Assembly: GCA_029961685.1 (NCBI GenBank)
Contig: JARWKL010000014.1
Span: 21,458,452-21,522,451 of the forward strand
Length of the DNA: 64,000 bases
Direction of reading: 5' to 3'
Source of the DNA: Aristolochia californica
Lineage: Eukaryota; Streptophyta; Magnoliopsida; Piperales; Aristolochiaceae
Within the stretch, counting starts at the first letter, position 1, and each line of letters opens with the position of its first letter. Under the pieces are notes generated by a model. It made no database searches. It was not told the origin of the DNA and worked only from the letters and a program-made list of their open reading frames with translations. Positions 1 to 10,002 of this stretch are shown here, one piece after another. Position numbers and translations under genes: made by a program.

Positions 1-718
1 TATCCACAGTCACCTCAAGTACGTGTTCCTTGGAGATGGAGGAACATTACCAGTGATCATCTTCAGTAAATTAGTGCACCACAAGAAGAAAAGCATGTTC
101 AGGATGAACCACATTTGTAGGAAACGTTCCCTGATGAGAAATTACTTTCCGCGAGTGTGACATTACCTTGGTATGCGAATATTGTAAATTATTTGGATAC
201 TAATATGTTACCTCTGGTTTGTCTAGGGCTCAAAAAGATAAGGTTAAGAGTGATGTGAAATACTATTTGTGGGATGACCCATAATTACAGAAGCATTGAG
301 TCAAGCCAATGACATTAAACAAAGGCGCTGCTTGGGAGGCAACCCAACTGGAGTTCGTTCCTTTTTATCTTTATTTTTGCATTTATATTTTGGTTATTTG
401 TGCCCTCTCTTTGCATTTCACCTTACATTAGGGACAATGTAAGTTCTAAGTGTCGGGGCGGGGATTTAGGTTGTGTTCCAATTCTGTTTTAAAAAAAAAA
501 TCGAAAATAACATTTCTTTGTTTTGTGGTTTTTAATGATTTCTTGGTTGTGTATGTCATGCACAAGATTAAATTAGGCTTTTAAAAGATTCATAACATGA
601 TTGAATAAGTAATCTTCCAACTGAGAATGAATTAGTCTAGTTATTTTCTTTGAGGATGGTAGTGACTAAATTTGGTAGATAAAAGCCGGTGAGATTTTGA
701 GCCTTTAGACTGACACAT
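1..718 (+). mobile_element. Tat/Athila-like Ty3/gypsy element, 3' internal region (left piece)
   Basis: This is non-coding 3' internal sequence downstream of pol. It shows the block around 325-349 containing CTTGGGAGGCAACCCAA and, near 430-466, a 'gggacaatgtaag' stretch running into a G-rich tract; both are common after the integrase in plant Tat/Athila elements. No long frame is present. The piece stops at 718, where chromovirus copy A begins (CACAT just before it). It appears to resume at 10687 and 16223 and to end in the LTR starting at 16849. Lineage is from motif memory; Tat versus Athila is not resolved. Confidence 0.6.
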
Positions 719-1097
719 TGTTATGGACTCCATAGCATCCAGAGTAACAGGCGGATGCAGGAGTTAATTTTATGTAATTTTCCTTGCATGTATTAGGATG
801 GCTTAATTGTAATTTCTCATAACTTATGCCCTTGGTTTGGGGTTGAATGTTTTACGTCCCTAATCCTTTTATTAAGGAGGACGGGCAGGAATGGAACTCA
901 AGCATTGAATTCCAAAATAGAGTAGAGGTCGGATTCTCCCTTTCTGAGGTCTAAGGTCGAGTCTTCTTCTAGGCTCAATCCATCCCACACCATTGCACGC
1001 TTGAAGCATAGAAAAATCATCTCTTCGTCAATAGCCAATCTAGAGGAAAGAGGAGAAAGAAGGGTGATGAGATCCATGGCAAGGGCAGATCCTAACA
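719..1097 (+). repeat. 5' LTR of chromovirus copy A
   Basis: 379 bp, starting TGTTATGGACTCC and ending CCTAACA (TG...CA). The same sequence recurs as the split 3' LTR (5342-5462 plus 10438-10686). The gag reading frame already enters inside this LTR (codons from about 1001), as in the intact family member. Confidence 0.88.
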
Positions 1098-2174
1098 TCG
1101 TGGTATCAGATAGGACCACCCTTGGTGATTCCACTTCCCCGGAAGACTTGCGACAAATCATGGAGGAGTTGCAACATTTCGTGGATGACCATAGACATCG
1201 CACTGACTCTACAATTTCCACCATCAATGACACTCTGCAACACCTACTCCGGCGAGTGGAGGAGGGCTTTGCAAGGAGACCTATGCCTCCGGGTAGTTAT
1301 ATACTTCTAGCAGAGCCACGACCTCCCCACCCCCACCACATATGCGCCAACAGCCTCCCCCTGCCATGGGACCCCATGCACCAGGCCACAATACAATGCC
1401 CAGGTATGCCAAGCTCTACGGATCCTTTGATCCGATTACACATTTGTGACCAGTTCTTTTACAATCAAAGAACACATGCTGATGATCGGGTCCATTTAGC
1501 TACCTTCCATATACTTGATGAAGCGCTCCTATGGTACCACCAGTTTAATTCAGAACATCATATTCATGATTGAGATTTATTTAAAGAGTATTGCATGTTA
1601 AGGTTTGTCCCTCCTGCCCGTAACAACCCTTTGGGGGATTTAGTGAATTTGAAACATACTGGAACTATTGAATTGTATCAGAAACAATTTCAGGAACGCC
1701 TGGCCCACGCCAGTCGGTTTGTGCCTCCTTCGCAACATGTTAATCTATTTACTACCGGGTTAATGGAGGCCTTGCGCCTGGAAGTAGAATTTCATGACCC
1801 TCAAGACCTGGCCCATGCTATGAACCTTGCAAGGACTATAGATACCAAACAGCATGTCCTCAAGGAGTCTCTGGTCAGAAGACCCTCTTGGCCATGCAAG
1901 GCGCCCACCAGTGCCCCATCATCCTATTCAGCACCTCCACGCCCTGGGCAAAATACAGCACCACGTGCTGACAATTCTACCTCCACGCCACCAGCGCAAT
2001 ATATCCGTTGCCTGTCTAGACCCGAGATGGAACAGAGATGAGCCAAGGGGATTTTTTTATAATTGTGAAGAGCGATATGTCAAGGGTCACCAATGCAAAC
2101 GTTTATTCTTGTTGGAGGTCTTGGATGACACAGAGGAAGATCCACAATTGGAAGACACTGCTGAAACCGAATAG
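1001..2174 (+). pseudogene. gag of chromovirus copy A (broken)
   Basis: Capsid/nucleocapsid precursor remnant. The first frame (1001-1573, 190 codons) starts in the 5' LTR, crosses the primer site (V-V-S-D) and matches the intact gag N-terminus: an RRVMRSM motif, then 'TLGDSTSPEDLRQ'. The retrotransposon-gag core continues after a stop at 1571-1573 in 1595-2041, including a QKQFQERLAHASRFVPP segment. The Cys/His knuckle region follows in another frame (to 2174). Stops and frameshifts rule out a functional product. Confidence 0.85.
1101..1110 (+). promoter_or_regulatory. Primer-binding site (initiator Met-tRNA type), copy A
   Basis: TGGTATCAGA lies 3 nt after the 5' LTR end. It is complementary to the 3' end of plant initiator Met-tRNA, the usual primer for these elements. 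It is translated within the gag frame. Confidence 0.85.
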
Positions 2175-2229
2175 GATGAACCCGCCATTTCCCTCAATGC
2201 TATGACTGGCATGTACAACTCCAACACTA

Positions 2230-3942
2230 TGCAAGTCCTTGTCGAATTGTAACATCTGCAGTTATTGGCCTTAGTGGATTCAGGCAGCACTCACAATTTC
2301 ATTAGTCAGCCAGTCGCACAACAACTTGGGTTGGTGATTAAAAATAACATCGGCATCTCAGTATCTATGGCCAATGGGGAAAAATTGCAAGTGCAGGCAT
2401 TTCTCACTCTACAGACTTTTGTATTGAAGAGCACTCATTTGTAGCAGATTTTTTGGTTATTCCCATGGCTGAGTTTGACTTGGTCCTGGGCATTAAATGG
2501 ATCCAGACATTGGGGCCCATCTTATGGGATTTCAAGACACTCACTATGACTTTTACGACCGCCCAACATCATATTGCACTTCATGGTACACATGCTCCCA
2601 CGCAATGTACTCTTTAGAAAATTCAGGTCCAAGACACCGATCACTGTAAGTTAAATGCTTTACTTACAAAATTTGGTGACTTATTTCAGGCCCCTATTGC
2701 ACTTCCGCCTATCTGACATTGTGGTCACCGTATCCAATTGAAATTGGGTACTGAGCCGGTGGTGGTTCGCCCTTACCGTTACCCACACTTATAGAAGGAT
2801 GAAATTGAGTGCCAATGCCAGACTATGCTCGCCCAAGGGATTATTCAGCCCAACAAGTCTCCCTTCTCCTCCCCAGTGATACTCGTCAAGAAACAGGATA
2901 AATCATGGAGGTTTTGTGCTGACTACAGAGAGCTCAATGCTCATACCATCAAAGATAAATTTCCAATTCCAGTGGTAGATGAACTGTTAGATGAATTGCA
3001 TGGGGCCAACTTATTTACCAAGCTGGATTTGAAATCAGGAAATCTCCAGATTCGAGTTCACTCTTCAAACGTGGAGAAGACAGGTTCCACACACACCATG
3101 GACATTTCGAGTTATTAGTCATGCCATTTGGTCTCTCCAATGCACCTTCCACCTTCCAGGCCCTCATGAATGAGGTATTTCGTTCTCTCTTAAGGAAATT
3201 TGTTCTTGTCTTTTTCGATGATACCCTGGTTTATAGTAAGCACTGGGACGAGCACCTTCAGCATCTGTGCCAGGTGTTCACTCTCCTACGCTCCCATCAT
3301 TTGGTTCTCAACCAATCCAAATGCTCTATGGGAACTTCAGAGGTAGTATATTTGGGCCACGTTATATCAGCATCTGGCATGAAGGCAAACCCTAGCAAAA
3401 TTTAGGCAGTGGTCAATTGGCCTACTCCCACATCTGTCACGGCATTAAGGGGGTTCTTGGGTCTAGTAGGTTACTACAGGAAATTTATTCGTAACTATGG
3501 ACAGATTGTGGCTTCACTCAACAATCTCCTTAAACGCAATGCATTTAGTTGGTCAAAGACAGCAACATCCTCCTTTGAGAATTTGAAGACAACATTATCA
3601 TCAACACCGGTCCTCCAGCTTCCCAACTTTGATGACTTGTTTGTTATTGAATGTGATGCATCTGGAGGGGATATTGGCGCGGTATTACAACAGCAAAGCC
3701 ACCTCATAGCTTATTTTAGCAGGCAGCTCGGCCAACCTCACCACAAATTAGCTGCCTATGAAAGGGAACTGATTGGGTTAGCCAAAGCTATTCAGCACTG
3801 GAGGCCCTATCTCTGGGGGTGTGCCTTTATCATACGGATTGATCATTGCATTTTGAAGTACTTACTCGAGCAGCGTCTCACCACTTCACCCCAACAACAT
3901 TCGTTGAGCAAATTAATGGGATTTGATTTTACCGTTGAGTAA
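2230..3942 (+). pseudogene. protease-reverse transcriptase-RNase H of chromovirus copy A (broken)
   Basis: The aspartic protease DSG motif is encoded near 2277 ('LVDSGSTHNFI' type). RT spans about 2740-3400, in two frames separated by a stop near 3118: the fingers ([15 protein letters not shown]) and the active-site region (FFDDTLVYSK near 3208-3240; FFDD corresponds to YxDD). RNase H follows at 3409-3942 with ECDASGG and TYERE-like features after a TAG at 3403-3405. Scattered stops (for example 3940-3942) leave it inactive. Confidence 0.88.
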
Positions 3943-5340
3943 AAACCTGGCCACCTCAACGTGGGTGCCGATGCCTTGTCCCGCAAAGACCTATTTTAGC
4001 CTCAGCGACATGCAATCAGTCAGCCAAGATTTCTTTTGCTGGACTCTATTCGGGAAGAAACTCAGCAGCACTCCGAGCTCCTTGAGTTATATCATAATAT
4101 TGAGTAGAAAACACTGGATAGCAACTGGACCATTCATTCCCACCATATTATCTACCTTGCATGACAGCACACATGAGGGCCTGTAGAAAATGTATTTTCG
4201 TATCAGCTTGCCAGATTTTTCAACGGAACAAAGTGGAGTCCTTAAGCCCCACCGGGTTGCTCCAACCCCTTCAATTACCTTCATAGGTATGGGCAGATAA
4301 ATCCATGGACTTCCCCCATCCTCGGGCAAATCAGTTATTTTTGTGGTGGTCGACCGCTTCTCCAAATATGGACATTTCTTGGCCCTGGCTCATCCATATA
4401 CAATGACCCATGTCGCCCAGCTCTTCATGGATCACATTTTCAAACTACATGGCGTGCTAGTGTCCATTACCAGTGACAGAGATGTCGTCTTCACCAGTAC
4501 TTTCTGGAAAAAACTCTTCAGGTTGCAAGGGATAAAGTTGCCATTCTCCTCAGCCTACCACCTGCAGACAGATGGACAAACAGAGGTAGTCAACCATACA
4601 ATTGAGATGTACCTTCATTGTTTTTTCGGGAATTCGCCTAAAAGTTGGGTCAGGTGGCTCGCTTAGGCAGAGTTTTGTTATAACACATCGTACCACACCG
4701 CACTCGGCACAACTCCTTTCAAGGTCGTTTATGGCAGAGTTCCCCCTCGGCTCTTATCATATGAACTTGGCTCTTCTAAGATGGCAGCTCTTGACCAGGC
4801 ATTGGCAGACCACGATGCCATGCTCAACCAGGTACGCGCTCATTTATAGGAAGCTCAACTTACAATGAAAGCAAATTATGATAAACAGCATCGCGACATG
4901 GTCTTTTCTCCAGGAGATTATGTGTGGCTTCATCTCCAACATTACCCCCAGCTCTCCCTTACGACCTTCAAACATCACAAATTGTCCCCCAAGTTTTATG
5001 GCCCCTTCCAAGTCCTGGAACGCATTGGCACAATAGCCTACCATTTGCAGCTTCCACCGGACGCAAAGCTCCATGATGTTTTGCACGTCTCTCAATTGAA
5101 GGCTTTCACCGGTGACTCTCCATTGCACCACACCTCTTTGCCACCACTTCAGGAGGGACGTGTGTTATCTACTCCAGCTCAGGTGTTGCAGGCTCGCCAA
5201 GTTCAGGGCGACTGGGAGATTTTAGTGCAGTGGGCCGAAACTAACCCACTTGACACTACATGGGAGCCTTTTGGCGTCTTTTAAGGCTCTCTACCCCACT
5301 TTTGAGCTTGAGGATAAGCTCTCTGTCTAGGAGGGGGGTG
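3943..5340 (+). pseudogene. integrase and chromodomain of chromovirus copy A (broken)
   Basis: The integrase zinc region (HDSTHEG) is recognisable near 4150-4180. The catalytic core is in 4343-4666 (VVDRFSKYGHF, then TSDRD and TDGQTEVVN carrying conserved Asp and Glu). The GPY/F-like segment and chromodomain are in 4865-5284 (FYGPFQVLERIG, then VQWAETNPLDTTWEP). The frame is broken several times; the final codons (FELEDKL) lie just before the 3' LTR. A C-terminal chromodomain places the family among the chromoviruses; the short LTR and ~5.2-kb size suggest the Reina group, which is inference. Confidence 0.85.
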
Positions 5341-5341
5341 A

Positions 5342-5462
5342 TGTTATGGACTCCATAGCATCCAAAGTAACAGGCAGACACATGAGTTAATTTTATGTAA
5401 TTTCCCTTTCATTTATTAGGATGGCTTGATTGTAATTTCTCATAACTTATACCCTTGGTTTG
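5342..5462 (+). repeat. 3' LTR of copy A, left part
   Basis: Starts TGTTATGGACTCC and matches the first ~120 bp of the LTR at 719. It is interrupted after GTTTG (5458-5462), the target duplication of element B. Confidence 0.87.
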
Positions 5463-5892
5463 TGTTATGCACGCAATAACATTATTATTTTAGTTGTTTT
5501 CTTTAATTTACTTTATTTTATTTCAGTTTTAGGTCACAGGGGTATTTTTGGAATTATTTATTAATAGGGATATTTTTGGAATATTTTATTTATAGGGGTA
5601 TTTTTGTAATATTTTATCTTAAACCCTAACAGGGTGAACCCTATTTAAGGGGTATGAGTAATGAGAAACACAAGCATTGAAGTATTAAGAATTAGGTTAA
5701 ATCTAGAGTAAAGAGGCTTAGAGTTTTCCTCAACGAGCTCTAGGGTTTTCAAGCTTCCCTTTGGCTTGATCTTCATTTTCGTCTTCCCCATGTCTTCCTA
5801 TTATCCCTACGGTAATGCCTGGAAGACCCGTAACCCGTGGCAGATTATAGATCCTCCCAAAGAATCCACGTGTCAGATCCGGGACCGTAACA
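5463..5892 (+). repeat. Element B, outer left LTR copy
   Basis: 430 bp, TGTTATGCACGC to CCGTAACA. It is followed by ACTGGTA, the first 7 nt of the B primer-site region, and then a second full LTR. It contains a CCCTATTTAAGG TATA-like box near 5639-5650. By eye it differs from the second copy at about nine positions. Confidence 0.9.
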
Positions 5893-5899
5893 ACTGGTA

Positions 5900-6329
5900 T
5901 GTTATGCACGTAATAACATTATTATTTTAGTTGTTTTCTTTAATTTACTTTATTTTATTTCAGTTTTAGGTCACAGGGGTATTTTTGGAATTATTTATTA
6001 ATAGGGATATTTTTGGAATATTTTATTTATAGGGGTATTTTTGTAATATTTTATCTTAAACCCTAACAGGGTGAACCCTATTTAAGGGGTATGAGTAATG
6101 AGAAACACAAGCATTGAAGTATTAAGAATTAGGTTAAATCTAGAGTAAAGAGGCTTAGAGTTTTCCTCAACGAGCTCTAGGGTTTTCAAGCTTCCCTTTG
6201 GCTTGATCTTCGTTTTCATCTTCCCCATGTCTTCCTACTACCCCTACGGTAATGCCTGGAAGACCCGTAACCCGTGGCAGACTCCAGATCCTCCCAAAGA
6301 ATCCATGTGTCAGATCCGGGACCGTAACA
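5900..6329 (+). repeat. Element B, inner left LTR copy
   Basis: 430 bp, closely matching both the outer copy and the 3' LTR (10003-10432), and closest to the 3' LTR in its last 120 bp. It is followed by ACTGGTATCAGAGC, the intact primer-site region. This makes [LTR + ACTGGTA] a 437-bp direct tandem duplication. Confidence 0.9.
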
Positions 6330-6577
6330 ACTGGTATCAGAGCGGGAACACAATGGGTTATTCTCTATCCCAAAAAAAGATTATTATTCTGGACGAGGTA
6401 CATGATTCAATGGAAAAAGCAGGCAAAGAACTGGGAGAAATACGAGCATGGTATGAATATTCCATTGAACGTTCAACAAGGGAGCTACGCGCTACCGTAG
6501 AAAAGGTCATACGACCTGAAATCACCGAGCAAGGCGTACGCACACAAGGGAAAGTAGCAGAAGTTGTATCATCATAA
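6203..6577 (+). CDS. Element B gag-leader-like ORF entering from the LTR
   Basis: 124 codons. The frame starts inside the inner LTR, reads through the primer site (N-W-Y-Q-S-G) and continues about 230 nt into the internal region. The middle (about residues 60-110) is rich in Glu, Lys and Arg and could form a coiled coil. No capsid domain or zinc knuckle is visible. An entry frame from LTR through primer site is the same architecture as in the chromovirus gag and in element C, so this is probably the retained 5' remnant of gag. A functional protein is not demonstrated; the segment may matter as RNA (packaging or priming). Confidence 0.5.
   Translation: MIFVFIFPMSSYYPYGNAWKTRNPWQTPDPPKESMCQIRDRNNWYQSGNTMGYSLSQKKIIILDEVHDSMEKAGKELGEIRAWYEYSIERSTRELRATVEKVIRPEITEQGVRTQGKVAEVVSS
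6332..6341 (+). promoter_or_regulatory. Primer-binding site, element B
   Basis: TGGTATCAGA, complementary to initiator Met-tRNA, 2 nt after the inner LTR. It is shared with the chromovirus copies. Confidence 0.85.
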
Positions 6578-6625
6578 AAATTCAAATTTCTTTTATGTTT
6601 ACCAGCCGAAGTCTCTGCGGAATAT

Positions 6626-7354
6626 TTGGGGAAATCGGTGACGGAGGGGATTTCTGCCATAACCCCATCGGTAAGGGTTGATTTGGGCTCTGACTCTGTC
6701 TCGGTGAATCAGTTCGGTCGTCCCTCCTCTATCTTAGAAAATATACAAGCAATGAAGCCACAAAGGGCTGCTACTCATCACCGGAAACGGAGGAAGAGGC
6801 TCCGTCGAAAACAACTTCGGTGGGATTTGGCTTCCGACCGACAGCTATTACACTCATTCTACCTCTCTGCAGACCAGCGGGAACCCATATTCCACAGATA
6901 TTGGGGTAAGTCTTTGCGACCTACTAACTTCATTCAATCTTATGGGAATATGGGAAAAATAATTGTATGGGGAAATTGTGCTTCCATCTTTCGGAAATTT
7001 TCAACGAGTTGTTGTTCGTTGTCGGGGAAAGTGAAGGTTGGAAGGGGTGTGATTGAAATTCCTGCACATTTCAGACAAGTAGTAGAGAAACAGTGCACAT
7101 TGCATGGAATTCCGACCGGTGTGTATGACTTCCGAGAGGGAATTTTTTTGGGGATGCTGGGAAGGATAGAAATATTTGTTTGGATGTTGTTTTATCTTTC
7201 TATTGACGTGAACAACAACAATGTGAATGTTCTGTATCATTGTGGCAACCTTGTGTTTAATCTTTTGAACGATTTGTATGCGGCTAGACCACTATTTGTC
7301 CAAATTCTTCACCCAGGTGTGACTTTTGGTGATAAAATTTTGTTGGGTATTTAG
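6626..7354 (+). CDS. Element B uncharacterised internal ORF (family-specific)
   Basis: 242 codons, basic in the first half (Arg/Lys-rich near residues 50-75). I do not recognise a domain. The second half (IFLGMLGRIEIF... FNLLNDLYAARP... FGDKILLGI) is clearly related to segments of elements C (37970-38170) and H (50000-50300), so it belongs to the family rather than to a capture unique to B. It ends at a TAG (7352-7354) that is CAG in C and H; the captured enzyme frame continues directly in the same frame. It may be gag-derived sequence diverged beyond recognition, or an old capture. Confidence 0.4.
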   Translation: MGKSVTEGISAITPSVRVDLGSDSVSVNQFGRPSSILENIQAMKPQRAATHHRKRRKRLRRKQLRWDLASDRQLLHSFYLSADQREPIFHRYWGKSLRPTNFIQSYGNMGKIIVWGNCASIFRKFSTSCCSLSGKVKVGRGVIEIPAHFRQVVEKQCTLHGIPTGVYDFREGIFLGMLGRIEIFVWMLFYLSIDVNNNNVNVLYHCGNLVFNLLNDLYAARPLFVQILHPGVTFGDKILLGI

Positions 7355-9415
7355 GGCAGGGTTGCACTTGCATTTTTTTATAGTGGAATTGCAAGTGGTG
7401 CTGCCAGAAGAGCCGCATCAACAGCAGGAAGTCCTATTATTAAGGTTGGGGATGGTCTAGGCCAGCACCCTACACAGGCTCTGTTGGAGGTATATACGAT
7501 CGGAAGAGAGATAAGCAAAGTGGATGGCATTCGTGTTGCATTAGTGGGAGATCTGGAAAATGTAAAGATGAAGGATCATATCAAGGAATACCTGACATCT
7601 AGGGGGATAGAGTGGGAAGAAAGCACAGATCTGATGGATATTGTGGCAAAATATGATGTAGTCTATACAACATGTATTCACTGTGAGAGAATTGGTTCAA
7701 GGATTGATCTTGACAAAGAAGCTTGTGGGAAGTACATTGTGGACCGTACCATGTTGAATGGATTGCAGAAACATGTTGTAATTAATGCTGCTAGTGGGGT
7801 ATTTAATGGTTTAACCACTGGCATACAATTTTCCTTGGATTCAAAATTTCAAAATGAACTTATCTCCACAGAGGCTTCTGGGCTAACACCTATGCCTGGT
7901 GTTCCAGGCATTGTGGGCATATATATGCTTCCTTCTATTGAGTACATAGTTACTGTGCTAGTTGTTTTAAGTTGTGGGGAAGCATTCTTGTGGCCAATGG
8001 ACAGAGTTCTATCTATTATTTCTTCCTCAAAAATTCGGCTTATCATCAAGCGTTCTCATCTATTTGATAGCAATCCTTGTGAAGGCAGCAAGCAGAGAAT
8101 GTTTTGTTATGTGATGTACACATCTGGGTCAATTGGAGAGCCTAAGGGTGTCTGTGGCACAGAGGAAGCTATCTTGAATTGCTTTTGTTGGATGCAAAGC
8201 TTATTTCCGTTGCATGAAGGGGAGATTTTACTTTTCAAGACATCGAACAGTCTTATTGACCATCTGCACGAGTTTTTCAGTGCATTGCACTCTGGTACTC
8301 TTCTTGTACTACCTCCTCATGAGGAGTTGAACGAAAACACATTTTGTCTGGTTGACTTTCTCAAGGCATATGGTGTCTCGAGGCTGACAACTATTCCATC
8401 ACTTATGAAAGCAATTGTTCTGGTCCTGCAAAGGCCATCACATATGCGAGTTCAGAAATTCTTACAAGTATTCATTCTGAGTGGGGAAGTTTTACATGTG
8501 TCACTCTGGCAAAGCCTTAACCAGCTGTTTCCCAAAACTTCTATCTTGAACTTGTATGGCAGTACGGCGGTGTCCCGTGATTGCGTGTATTTTGTTTGCA
8601 AATATTTGTCTCAGATTTTAGAGTCTAACAAACTAAACAGAGTGACACTTGGGTTGCCAATTTCAAACTGCGACATATTGCTTATTGGTGACTCAGACAT
8701 GCCTGATGTTGGTGAATTACATGTTGGAGGGTCCTGCATATCTGTAAGTTACTTGCATTATCCTGTTCATTTATCTTCAAAATCTTCAGATTATGTGACT
8801 TTGAATACAGACAGTGGTGTTCCTCATACTCCTGCTAAGGATCTTGGTCCCAAAATATTCTATAGGACTGGGGATTTAGCAAGAAAGCTACAGAGTGGAG
8901 ACTTTGTGTTTCTGGGTAGGTTAGATCGGACAATCAAAGTTAATGGACAGCTTGTTGCTTTGGAGGAGATTGAAAGTGTTCTACGGGGACATCCTGATGT
9001 GGCTGATGCTGCTGTAGTTGCTTTTGGAGACTTCACTATTCTGGTGGCTTTCCTTGTAATGAGTAGGAAGGATAAGTTCTGTAAAGAACATTGCTATCAC
9101 AATGATAGTATGTCTGCATATGAAGGATTGGATTTGGCCATCAGAAATTGGTTGGTCCATAAGTTACAACCAGTAATGATTCCAAGTTGTTACTTCTCAT
9201 TGGATTCATTACCTATTTCTACGTCAGGAAAGATAGACTATAGTATAGTGGAAAGTTCTACATTTGGCTTGAAACTTTCCAGAGATAAAATTGATAGCAA
9301 CGATAATCTTGAAAACTTCCACCACAAACAGTGTTGTTGTGCCAAGGACACAGTGCTACTCTGGCAGTGCAGAACTCAATATTGCCCGACCACCACGCAC
9401 ACAGTGATGCAGTGA
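7355..9415 (+). pseudogene. Chimeric captured host enzymes: aspartate carbamoyltransferase + AAE19/AASDH-like adenylation domain
   Basis: One open frame of about 687 codons joins two unrelated host enzymes without introns. Roughly 7373-7795 is aspartate carbamoyltransferase (pyrimidine synthesis, plastid): SGAARRAASTAG, GDGLGQHPTQALL, then VALVGDL joined directly to VKMKDHIKEYL, skipping an internal block, to GKYIVDRTMLNGLQKH. Roughly 7860-9320 is the adenylation domain of plant acyl-activating enzyme 19 (AASDH/ACSF4 type): GIYMLPSIEYI, A3 motif YTSGSIGEPKG (Thr replaced by Ile), A5 NLYGSTAVS (usual Glu replaced), A7 YRTGDL, A8 GRLDRTIKVNG, A10 STSGKIDY. Carrier and beta-propeller parts are missing. 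No in-frame ATG precedes ~7567. Altered core motifs argue against adenylation activity; whether it is translated is unknown. Confidence 0.85.
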
Positions 9416-9645
9416 CAGTGCTGAATGAAGTAGGTGTGGTTCATGCAGGACACCTAAATAAATCTTTGGCTGTTCTCTCCCCTAACCAGGCTGCTGCAGC
9501 AATTACATCATTGGCGACAAAGACCATTGACACTAAAACTCAGGGGGACAAGAATGTTGGATTTTTTGTTGATGATGAAAATGCATGTGTCCGACATGGC
9601 TACGCGGCAGATGGGTGTCAAGAAGGATGGCACGCTCACTGCTAG
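9331..9645 (+). CDS. Family-specific ORF downstream of the captured enzymes in element B
   Basis: 104 codons overlapping the chimeric frame's 3' end in another frame (QGHSATLAVQNS..., LNEVGVVHAGHLNKSLAVLSPNQ). The same protein-level sequence occurs in element H around 52930-53175, where it lies directly upstream of the same thiolase fragment. It is thus shared ancestral content of B and H. No known domain recognised. Confidence 0.35.
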   Translation: MLLCQGHSATLAVQNSILPDHHAHSDAVTVLNEVGVVHAGHLNKSLAVLSPNQAAAAITSLATKTIDTKTQGDKNVGFFVDDENACVRHGYAADGCQEGWHAHC

Positions 9646-9790
9646 TAACTCAAACCCAGTAGGTGATGGTGCTGGCATTACCATTTCTGGGTGTATTCCG
9701 CAATTTTACTGTTGTTGCTACGGACCCTTCTCCGAGGGGCATAGATCAACCGGTTGCAATTTTGGCTATGGGGAAACCGCTATCTAAGGA
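9600..9790 (+). pseudogene. Captured 3-ketoacyl-CoA thiolase fragment (element B)
   Basis: The peptide VKKDGTLTASNSNPVGDGAG matches the thiolase segment (K-x-D-G-T-x-T-A-G-N-S-S-x-x-x-D-G-A) of plant peroxisomal KAT/PED1-type enzymes. The following part is frameshifted and shortened relative to element H, but H-like words (GVF.NFT..GVDPS, around 9690-9740) remain in other frames. Catalytic cysteines are absent. An A-run (9866-9879) lies further downstream. Confidence 0.7.
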
Positions 9791-9979
9791 AGTCGTTCTT
9801 GCATTCTAGATCATGGTGCTTCACCGACTTGGGGTGTGCTACCACAAGTAATGATGAGACAGTGCAAAAAAAAAAAAAATTTGGGCATCCAGAGGGGGGG
9901 GTCATAGCTATCGCGGATGCTACTCCGGCACCGGTGGAGACGTCGGCATGCAGACACTACTTCCGAGCTTGAGGACAAG

Positions 9980-10002
9980 CTCGTCTTCCAAGGGAGGTGT
10001 AA
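9980..10002 (+). promoter_or_regulatory. Polypurine-tract region of element B
   Basis: AAGGGAGG plus TGTAA directly before the 3' LTR, preceded by CGAGCTTGAGGACAAGCTC. The same arrangement precedes the 3' LTRs of C, H and the autonomous chromovirus, where it encodes FELEDKL. Confidence 0.65.

Noticed and set aside
7484..7486. TTG as start codon of the captured-enzyme frame
   Set aside because: The frame is open upstream to 7355, conserved ATCase residues precede this point, and TTG initiation is not expected in a plant nuclear transcript.
9866..9879. A-run as the poly(A) tail of a captured mRNA
   Set aside because: The thiolase piece is from inside the coding region, not its 3' end, and H has only a shorter run; a relic tail cannot be supported.
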